In this document: positions 58,088 through 64,000 of the stretch, in pieces
How the letters are laid out: each line of letters begins with the position of its first letter
Position numbering within the stretch: the first letter of the stretch is position 1
Assembly: GCA_002748665.1 (NCBI GenBank)
Contig: PDTB01000022.1
Location: 32,579 to 96,578, forward strand
DNA from: Dethiosulfovibrio peptidovorans
Lineage (GTDB): Bacteria; Synergistota; Synergistia; Synergistales; Dethiosulfovibrionaceae
Direction of reading: 5' to 3'
DNA length: 64,000 nucleotides
Program-made: the position numbers and the translations under genes
Notes under the pieces: generated by a model
The model's database searches: none
Seen by the model: the letters and a program-made list of their open reading frames with translations, nothing else
Told to the model about the DNA's origin: nothing

Positions 58088-58968
58088 GGATCCTTATTGC
58101 CGAGGATGACAGGACAACCCGGGTCTTGTTGGAATCGTCTTTCAAAAAATGGGGGTACGAGACGGTCGTTGTCTCTGACGGCGATGAAGCTTGGCGCATC
58201 CTCTCCGAAGAGGGGGCTCCCGCTTTAGCCGTGCTCGACTGGCTGATGCCGGGATTGCAGGGAACCGACATCTGTCGACGGGTTCGTGAACGGAACAAAA
58301 AGCAGGGAACCTATCAATATATTCTGCTCCTTACGGTCCAAAACGCCAGAGGAGACGTTATTCGGGGACTGGAGGCTGGAGCAGACGACTACATTGTCAA
58401 ACCCTTCGACCCTCAGGAACTGCGAATGCGTCTCTCCGTAGGTAAAAGAATCCTGGAGCTCCAAGAACGGTTGGCCTTCTCGGCGAATCACGACCAGCTT
58501 ACGAAGTTACCCAATCGATATGCCCTGTTTGACAGGCTGAATGCCGAGATGGCCCGAGCTGACCGTGATGGTGGAGGCTTGATCGTGTCGATGGTCGATC
58601 TCGATTTCTTCAAAAAAGTCAACGATACATACGGACACATGGTGGGAGATCAGGTCCTCTGTTCTGTTGCCCGAAGGCTGAGAAAAGCCCTGAGGCCATA
58701 CGACATCGTTGGGCGATACGGCGGAGAGGAGTTCCTGCTCATTCTGCCGGGGGATGGGATGGAAGACGGAATCCGAACTGTGGAGCGGGTCAGGTTGTTG
58801 GTCGAGGAGACGCCCATTAAACTTAACGATGATACGGCTATCCCCGTCACTATATCAGCGGGCGTTGCCCTCTATCAAGGAGGAATGACTATGGACACAC
58901 TCGTTCGTCAGGCCGATCAGGCCCTCTATCGAGCCAAAGAATCAGGCCGAAACCGGGTTAGTCGATGA
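58084..58968 (+). CDS. Response regulator diguanylate cyclase (REC-GGDEF)
   Basis: A 294-aa protein: receiver domain with Asp52 in VLDWLMPG, then GGDEF domain with active-site GGEEF (213-217) and inhibitory RxxD (RPYD, 204-207). Both sites are intact, so it should make c-di-GMP with feedback inhibition. GTG 58084 overlaps the kinase stop and has AAGGAGG at seven bases; the longer open frame upstream is inside the kinase gene. It is probably phosphorylated by the hybrid kinase. A candidate source of c-di-GMP for the polysaccharide locus at 37-45 kb. Confidence 0.92.
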   Translation: MRILIAEDDRTTRVLLESSFKKWGYETVVVSDGDEAWRILSEEGAPALAVLDWLMPGLQGTDICRRVRERNKKQGTYQYILLLTVQNARGDVIRGLEAGADDYIVKPFDPQELRMRLSVGKRILELQERLAFSANHDQLTKLPNRYALFDRLNAEMARADRDGGGLIVSMVDLDFFKKVNDTYGHMVGDQVLCSVARRLRKALRPYDIVGRYGGEEFLLILPGDGMEDGIRTVERVRLLVEETPIKLNDDTAIPVTISAGVALYQGGMTMDTLVRQADQALYRAKESGRNRVSR

Positions 58969-59011
58969 AGTCCATTGAGCGTAGTCGAAAAAAGATCGCA
59001 CAGGAGACGAT

Positions 59012-59140
59012 GTGAAAGGCCTTAGCGTCACCTCCGATTTTTTTGTCGTCCCTGAAATGGCCCTCTTGCAGGGGTGGGCGGAGACCTTTCAGTTTTCAAG
59101 GCAGCACATGGTTGACCTAGAGAAGCGAAATTCGCCGTAG
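59012..59140 (+). CDS. Possible 42-aa protein after the diguanylate cyclase
   Basis: GTG 59012 follows AGGAG at five bases and opens a 42-codon frame (begins MKGLSVTSDFFVVPEMALL, ends VDLEKRNSP). It lies 43 bases after the cyclase gene and upstream of the operon terminator. It resembles no family I know and could be the remnant of a longer gene. The rest of 58969-59351 contains only the terminator. Confidence 0.4.
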   Translation: MKGLSVTSDFFVVPEMALLQGWAETFQFSRQHMVDLEKRNSP

Positions 59141-59177
59141 TCGTAACAATAAAATCGTATTCTGTTCGTTAGAGAAA

Positions 59178-59213
59178 GAGGAGGGGGCCAGAGGGATCGC
59201 CCCCTCTCTTTTT
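59178..59213 (+). terminator. Terminator of the HDOD-kinase-cyclase operon
   Basis: GAGGGGGC pairs with GCCCCCTC across about ten bases, followed by TCTTTTTAG. Confidence 0.85.
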
Positions 59214-59351
59214 AGTCGGAGAGGCACGCTTTGTCTGACTATGCTAAAAAGTCAGAATAAGAGTATGGTGTTCCTTTTCCCAGAGAAAATCAAGTACTTG
59301 CTGGTACAATTGGTCGTGTCAGATCTATCTTTCTGAAGGAGGGGAGCTTGT

Positions 59352-60500
59352 ATGAAAGCAGTGATACACGCTCAAGTGTGGACTGTGTCTCATGGCGTTG
59401 TGGACGATGGAACGGTCGTGTTCAAGGAGGGGAAGATTCTGTCGGTGGAGGCTGGAGGGGCTGTCCCCCAGGGGGCTTCCGTGGTGAATGGATATGGAAA
59501 GATCGTGACGCCAGGTTTTATCGATGCCCACGTACACATAGGCATCTGCGAGGAAGGTATTCCCGGGGCAATGAACGCCGTCAACGAGGATACCTCGCCG
59601 ATCACGCCCGATGTTCGAGCTCTTGACGGCATCAACCCTGCGGATGAAGGTTTTCAAAAAGCTCTGTCAGCTGGGGTTACCTGCATGCAAATTCTTCCTG
59701 GGAGTGCCAACATCATCGGGGGAATCGGAACCATCGTCAAACCCGTTGGTAACGTTATCGATCGTATGATACTTCGGGCTCATTCGGGGATGAAAGCCGC
59801 ATTGGGGGAAAATCCCATTACCTGGCAGGGAGGGAAGGGGCGTTTCCCTTCAACCAGAATGGGCAACGCTGCCTGTATGAGAAAAGCTCTACAGGATGCT
59901 AGAGACTACAGGGCAAAAAAAGAGGAGGCGGAGAAAAAGGGGGAATACTTTGCTCTCAATCAAGGTATGGAGCACTTCCTGCCTGTCCTGGATAAAACCG
60001 TCCCCATGCGAATCCACAGCCATCGAGCCGACGATATCTGCACAGCCATACGGATCTGCGAGGAATTTGACGTGCGCTACACCCTGGAACACTGTACAGA
60101 AGGCCAGTTCATCGTCGACTACCTGGCAGATCGAAAGGTTCATGCTGCTGTGGGGCCGACAGCGACCAGTAAGACCAAAGTGGAGGTCAAAAACAAGGGT
60201 TGGGAGACCCTCATAGCCCTTCATAATGCGGGAATATCTTTCTGCATCATCACTGACCATCCTGTAATCCCTATCGAGAACTTACCGGTGGCTGCTGCCC
60301 TGGCCATCAGAGCCGGATTGCCTCATCAGGCGGCGTTGGAGGCCCTGACGATAAACGCTGCCCGTCACCTGGAGGTGGAGGAGCGCATGGGATCCATCGA
60401 GCCCGGCAAAGACGCCGACCTCGTCATATGGCCCGGCGATCCCTTCGACATTCGCAACGCTCCAGAGCAGGTCTTCGTCGACGGGCAACCCCAACTTTGA
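59352..60500 (+). CDS. Metal-dependent amidohydrolase (imidazolonepropionase-like)
   Basis: The 382-aa protein has the urease-like amidohydrolase fold: TPGFIDAHVHIG (metal HxH near residue 59), His in MRIHSHRADD and TLEHCTEG, Asp in FCIITDHPV, and the closing GSIEPGKDADLVIWPGDPF. GAAGGAGGGG precedes the ATG. Relatives include imidazolonepropionase, prolidase-like and uncharacterised amidohydrolases. A link to the ammonia-lyase 33 kb away is possible but not shown. It is followed by a peptide-transporter operon with a 102-base gap. Confidence 0.87.
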   Translation: MKAVIHAQVWTVSHGVVDDGTVVFKEGKILSVEAGGAVPQGASVVNGYGKIVTPGFIDAHVHIGICEEGIPGAMNAVNEDTSPITPDVRALDGINPADEGFQKALSAGVTCMQILPGSANIIGGIGTIVKPVGNVIDRMILRAHSGMKAALGENPITWQGGKGRFPSTRMGNAACMRKALQDARDYRAKKEEAEKKGEYFALNQGMEHFLPVLDKTVPMRIHSHRADDICTAIRICEEFDVRYTLEHCTEGQFIVDYLADRKVHAAVGPTATSKTKVEVKNKGWETLIALHNAGISFCIITDHPVIPIENLPVAAALAIRAGLPHQAALEALTINAARHLEVEERMGSIEPGKDADLVIWPGDPFDIRNAPEQVFVDGQPQL

Positions 60501-60602
60501 GCCTCGGTCGTATTGACGGGACAGGCGTATTCGAGTAAATTATTTAAGCTACAGAGTCGTAATAAAAACGTATCTTATAATATATGAGGAGGAATGAATA
60601 CG

Positions 60603-62135
60603 ATGAACGTTCGAAAGCTCAGGTTTGTAGCGGTCCTGTGTGCTTTGGCCCTTGTGGCGGTTCCCGCATTTGCAAGAGAGAAGGCCGATCCTGATACTCT
60701 TGTCGTGGCGAACATCTACGACGCAAAAACCCTGGATCCTCACGCAACGAACGATGTCGCTTCGTCGGGTGCAATGTTGCACATCTATAACTGCCTGGTC
60801 AAGCTGAACGATAAAAATGAGGTCGTCGGTGATTTGGCTGAAAAAGTGGAGAAGGTAGATGACACTACCTATCGCTTCACCCTCAAGAAGGGCGTCAAAT
60901 TCCACAACGGTGAGGAGCTTAAAGCTTCTGACGTTGTCTTCACCCTCAAGAGAGCAGTGGCTCCTGAAAGCGGTGCAATCAAGCACATCGTCGGAGCTAT
61001 TGATCCTGACAGCATCGTTGCTCTTGACGACTACACCGTCGAGCTCAAGACGAAGTTCCCCTTCTCGGCTTTCCTACCCTCCATGACCCACATGGGTGGC
61101 GGTGCCATCCTCAACGAAAAAGCCGTTACCGAAGCCGGGGACAACTACGGTATGAATCCCGTGGGAACCGGTCCCTTCAAGCTTGCCAAGTGGAACCGTG
61201 GTGACAGGATCGTCATGGAGCGCTTCGACGGCTACTTTGGCCCAAAGCCCGCCTTCAAAAACCTGATTATCCGGGCCATCCCCGAGGGCACCAACCGCAC
61301 CATCGAGCTTGAGAGCGGCAACGTCGATATCGCTTACGGCATCACCACGAACGACATCAGCCGTGTGAAGTCGAACAAAGCCCTCAAGCTCATCAGGACG
61401 CTCGACAACTCGACCAACTACCTGGGCTTCAACTGTGAAAAAAAACCATTTGACGACGTTCGCGTCCGTCAGGCCATCACCATGGCCCTGCCGGTGCCTC
61501 AGATGATCAAAGCTGTTAAACGCGGTGTTGGAGCGCCTGCCGTTGGCCCCATCGCACCCAACGTCAAATACGCCAACAAAGCCCTCAAGCCCATCCCGTA
61601 CGATGTGAAAAAAGCCAAAAAGCTTTTGGCCGAGGCTGGCTATCCTGACGGATTCAAGACCTCCATCTGGACCAACGACAAAAAGGTTCGTATTGACCTT
61701 GCCACCATCGCTCAGAACCAGCTGAAGAAGATCGGTATAGATGTCGAGATCAAGGTTCTGGAGTGGGGCGCCTATCTTGAAGGCCTGACCCAGAAAAAAC
61801 AGGATATGTTCATCGTCGGCTGGACCTGCCAGACCCCCGACCCCGACATGGCTGTCTACGCTCCCTTCCATTCGTCCATGAAGGGCAACAACAACTTCAC
61901 CTTCTTCGGCGATGACGAGGTCGACAAGCTCCTGGACAGGGGCCGGGTCATGCAGGACGGCGACGAGCGTCGGGATGTATACTATCGGATACAGGACATC
62001 CTCAGGGAAAGGGGACCCTGGGTCTTCCTGTTGAACGATGAGGTCGTTGTGGGTACTCAGGCCTACGTCAAAGGTTTTGTCCCCAGTCCTTTCGGTTTTC
62101 ACCCCCTGTATAACATCACCTTCGATGGACAGTAA
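60603..62135 (+). CDS. Peptide ABC transporter substrate-binding protein (SBP_bac_5)
   Basis: The 510-aa protein has a signal peptide (RFVAVLCALALVAVPAFA) and SBP_bac_5 blocks: TLVVANIYDAKTLDPH, YRFTLKKGVKFHNGEELKASDVVFTLKRA, NPVGTGPFKLAKWNRGDRIVMERFDGYFG, RVRQAITMALP. No lipobox Cys, so it is a free periplasmic protein in a diderm. ATG 60603 is ten bases from GGAGG; an ATG at 60594 is too close. DppA/OppA-like; peptides are likely ligands, matching a proteolytic lifestyle. Confidence 0.9.
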   Translation: MNVRKLRFVAVLCALALVAVPAFAREKADPDTLVVANIYDAKTLDPHATNDVASSGAMLHIYNCLVKLNDKNEVVGDLAEKVEKVDDTTYRFTLKKGVKFHNGEELKASDVVFTLKRAVAPESGAIKHIVGAIDPDSIVALDDYTVELKTKFPFSAFLPSMTHMGGGAILNEKAVTEAGDNYGMNPVGTGPFKLAKWNRGDRIVMERFDGYFGPKPAFKNLIIRAIPEGTNRTIELESGNVDIAYGITTNDISRVKSNKALKLIRTLDNSTNYLGFNCEKKPFDDVRVRQAITMALPVPQMIKAVKRGVGAPAVGPIAPNVKYANKALKPIPYDVKKAKKLLAEAGYPDGFKTSIWTNDKKVRIDLATIAQNQLKKIGIDVEIKVLEWGAYLEGLTQKKQDMFIVGWTCQTPDPDMAVYAPFHSSMKGNNNFTFFGDDEVDKLLDRGRVMQDGDERRDVYYRIQDILRERGPWVFLLNDEVVVGTQAYVKGFVPSPFGFHPLYNITFDGQ

Positions 62136-62161
62136 TATATAGAACACCCGTACACAACGAC

Positions 62162-62190
62162 GCAGGAGCACGGATTTGTGCTCCTGCTTT
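62162..62190 (+). terminator. Intercistronic hairpin between binding protein and permease genes
   Basis: GCAGGAGCAC pairs perfectly with GTGCTCCTGC across a six-base loop, followed by TTTCCTT. It would reduce read-through so that binding protein exceeds permease. Confidence 0.75.
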
Positions 62191-62214
62191 CCTTATGGCA
62201 TTGGGAGGGGCAAC

Positions 62215-63147
62215 ATGTTTACATACATTTTCAGGCGGGTTCTCATGCTGATTCCTGTCCTTATCGGCGTGACGTTCATCGTCTTTTCCATGCTCTTTAT
62301 CACCCCGGGCGATCCTGCCCGGATGGTTCTGGGGGATCAGGCGCCTCAGGAGGCCGTTGACAAATTACGCAGCGAAATGGGGCTGAACGATCCCTTCTTT
62401 GTGCAATTTGGCCGCTATGTGTATAAGGCCGTCGTCCATGGTGACATCGGCCGCTCCTACATCACCAAGCGTCCTGTCGTGCAGGAGATCATGGCCGCCT
62501 TTCCTGTCACCCTCAAACTCTCGGCCCTGGCGATGATCATAGCTATGATCGTGGGCATCCCCTGCGGCATAGTCTCGGCCATCAGACAGTATTCTCTCTT
62601 CGACAACCTCGTCACCATCTTCGCCATGATCGGTATCTCCATGCCCGTCTTCTGGCTGGGAATCCTGCTCATCCTTCTCTTCTCCGTCCGGCTGGGCTGG
62701 GTACCTCCGTCGGGATTTGACTCACTCTCGACCATAATTTTGCCGTCCATCACCCTCGGTGCTCAGTCCGTGGCCATCATCACAAGGATGACTCGTTCCA
62801 GCATGCTGGAGGTTATCCGCCAGGACTACATCCGAACGGTTCGAGCGAAAGGTCAAAAAGAGAGAATCGTCATATGGAAACATGCCCTGGGAAACGCTCT
62901 TATCCCCGTCATCACGATCAGCGGCATCCAGTTTGGTATCCTCCTGGGCGGGGCTGTCCTCACGGAGCTTATCTTCTCCATTCCTGGAGTCGGGCGGCTC
63001 ATGGTCGAATCCATCAAAATGCGGGATTTCCCCGTCGTGCAGGGTGGCGTTCTCTTCATAGCCGTGGCTTTCTGCATAGTCAACCTTATGGTGGATCTCA
63101 TCTATGCCTGGCTTGATCCGCGGATCAAAGCTCAGTACGTTTCCTGA
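62215..63147 (+). CDS. Peptide ABC transporter permease (DppB-like)
   Basis: A 310-aa membrane protein: MFTYIFRRVLMLIPVLIGVTFIVFSML at the N-terminus, GDPARMVLG, SMPVFWLGILLILLFSV, and the EAA loop TVRAKGQKERIVIWKHALGNALIPV. ATG 62215 has GGGAGGGG at about five bases. It forms the channel with the DppC-like protein encoded next. Confidence 0.9.
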   Translation: MFTYIFRRVLMLIPVLIGVTFIVFSMLFITPGDPARMVLGDQAPQEAVDKLRSEMGLNDPFFVQFGRYVYKAVVHGDIGRSYITKRPVVQEIMAAFPVTLKLSALAMIIAMIVGIPCGIVSAIRQYSLFDNLVTIFAMIGISMPVFWLGILLILLFSVRLGWVPPSGFDSLSTIILPSITLGAQSVAIITRMTRSSMLEVIRQDYIRTVRAKGQKERIVIWKHALGNALIPVITISGIQFGILLGGAVLTELIFSIPGVGRLMVESIKMRDFPVVQGGVLFIAVAFCIVNLMVDLIYAWLDPRIKAQYVS

Positions 63148-63159
63148 GGGGGGATCGGC

Positions 63160-64000
63160 ATGAGCGAACCGAAAAAGAAAAATCCCTGGCTGGAAGTGTT
63201 CCGCCGCCTCAAGAAGAACAGACTCGCCATGGTGGGGCTCTTCGTCGTCATCGTCCTCATCTGCACAGCTATCTTTGCGGGAGTGATCGCCCCATACACC
63301 TACGAGGAACAGGATCTCATGGCGGCCTTTCAGGGGCCGTCGATGGAGCACTGGTTCGGCACCGACGAGTTCGGCCGGGATATCTTCAGCCGAATCATCT
63401 ACGGTAGTCGGATATCCCTTCAGGTGGGATTTGTGGCCGTCAGTTTCTCCATCCTCGTCGGTGGATTTCTGGGGGCCCTGGCTGGCTACTATGGCGGTCG
63501 CATTGACAACCTCATCATGAGATTTATGGACATTCTCTTCTCCGTCCCTCAGCTGCTTCTCGCTATTTCCGTGGCTGCGTCGCTGGGGCCGGGGCTCTTT
63601 AACCTCATGATTGCCGTTGGTATCTCGTCCGTGCCCCAATACGCACGGCTTGTTCGAGCTTCCGTTCTCTCCATCCGGGAGCAGGAATTTATCGAGGCCG
63701 CTAAATCCGTGGGAGCTAAAGACCTCAAGATCATCTTTCGGCATATTCTGCCCAACTGCATGGCACCGATCATCGTTCAGGGAACCCTGGGTGTTGCCTT
63801 CGCTATCCTGACAGCTGCGGGGCTCAGCTTCATCGGCCTTGGCATTCAGCCGCCCATTCCCGAATGGGGGGCCATGCTCTCGGGGGGGCGAGAATATATC
63901 CGGGACTATGCTTACATGACGATGTTCCCCGGCCTTGCCATCATGATCACCATTCTGGCGCTGAATTTTCTGGGAGACGGCCTTCGGGACGCCCTGGATC
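63160..64000 (+). CDS. Peptide ABC transporter permease (DppC-like), 3' end outside window
   Basis: From ATG 63160 (TGAGGGGGG upstream) the frame stays open to the last base, giving 280 residues. It shows the DppC N-terminal helix (NRLAMVGLFVVIVLICTAIFAG), HWFGTDEFGRDIFSRIIYGSRISLQVG, the EAA loop AAKSVGAKDLKIIFRHILPN and GLGIQPPIPEWGAMLSGGR. Only the last few residues are missing; ATPase genes are expected to follow. Confidence 0.92.
   Translation, partial: MSEPKKKNPWLEVFRRLKKNRLAMVGLFVVIVLICTAIFAGVIAPYTYEEQDLMAAFQGPSMEHWFGTDEFGRDIFSRIIYGSRISLQVGFVAVSFSILVGGFLGALAGYYGGRIDNLIMRFMDILFSVPQLLLAISVAASLGPGLFNLMIAVGISSVPQYARLVRASVLSIREQEFIEAAKSVGAKDLKIIFRHILPNCMAPIIVQGTLGVAFAILTAAGLSFIGLGIQPPIPEWGAMLSGGREYIRDYAYMTMFPGLAIMITILALNFLGDGLRDALD

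Noticed and set aside
60553-60581. TATAAT before the peptide-binding protein gene as a promoter
   Set aside because: No acceptable -35 at normal spacing, and a start there would leave almost no leader before the ribosome site.
61074-62171. 365-codon frame antisense to the peptide-binding protein gene
   Set aside because: It mirrors codon bias of a certain gene; composition is odd (Val/Asp/Gly-rich) and no motif is present.
62722-63744. 340-codon frame antisense across the two peptide permease genes
   Set aside because: It crosses two certain genes and is extremely rich in His, Asp and Glu, a typical shadow of permease codons.

Overview
The window looks like a chromosomal segment of an anaerobic, amino-acid-fermenting bacterium of the phylum Synergistota. 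This is inferred from several things. The papain-like protease at 3057-4955 has a Gly-Cys-Ser C-terminal tail resembling the Synergist-CTERM sorting signal. There are Na+-decarboxylase, paired phosphate butyryltransferase/butyrate kinase, histidine ammonia-lyase and 4Fe-4S MinD-type genes, and no respiratory genes. Most genes are of moderately high G+C. Two blocks (about 22.9-26.2 kb and 35.5-45.6 kb) are visibly more A+T-rich and look acquired.

Layout. 0-5.5 kb: end of a Na+-pumping decarboxylase beta subunit; metK under a SAM-I riboswitch; a methyltransferase; a secreted C1A protease. 5.5-8.2 kb: a leftward nucleotide-sugar epimerase operon with its own HTH protein. 8.3-11.7 kb: EamA and AI-2E-type membrane proteins and an alanyl-tRNA editing protein. 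11.8-15 kb: a DUF134-NifX / BMC-like / two MinD-ferredoxin / NifX operon. 15.1-17.5 kb: a phosphoesterase, an unknown protein and a YbaY-MliC lysozyme-inhibitor-like protein. 17.6-22.8 kb: buk-ptb followed by ptb-buk and a 2-hydroxyacid dehydrogenase. 22.9-26.2 kb: an inserted cassette with an NSS symporter and a HAL-family ammonia-lyase. 26.3-30.3 kb: Hsp20, two Met tRNAs, a glutaredoxin, and NiaR with a sodium:solute symporter. 30.4-35.4 kb: nikABCDE. 35.5-45.6 kb: an inserted exopolysaccharide locus. 45.7-50.7 kb: tandem ABC exporter halves, a VOC protein and an AraC regulator. 51-54.6 kb: a membrane protein, a MerR regulator with its target dehydrogenase, and small unknown genes. 54.7-59.1 kb: HDOD, hybrid kinase and diguanylate cyclase. 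59.3-64 kb: an amidohydrolase and a peptide ABC transporter that runs off the window.

The most interesting region is 35.5-45.6 kb. It combines a BcsA-like family 2 glycosyltransferase that ends without a PilZ domain, a BcsB-like periplasmic protein, a GH8 (BcsZ-like) hydrolase and two DUF2334 deacetylase-like proteins, one of which has lost every predicted catalytic residue. It also encodes a membrane GGDEF protein with a broken active site (DTGEF) but an intact RxxD c-di-GMP inhibitory site. I infer a synthase-dependent polysaccharide system in which the degenerate GGDEF protein, rather than PilZ, senses c-di-GMP, much as PelD does in Pel systems. A catalytically intact diguanylate cyclase lies 13 kb away.

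Both A+T-rich cassettes sit between convergent native genes. Each is flanked by imperfect direct repeats built on the terminator hairpin that the two convergent genes would have shared, which suggests repeated insertion at convergent terminators. No phage genes, integrase, CRISPR array or rRNA were seen.
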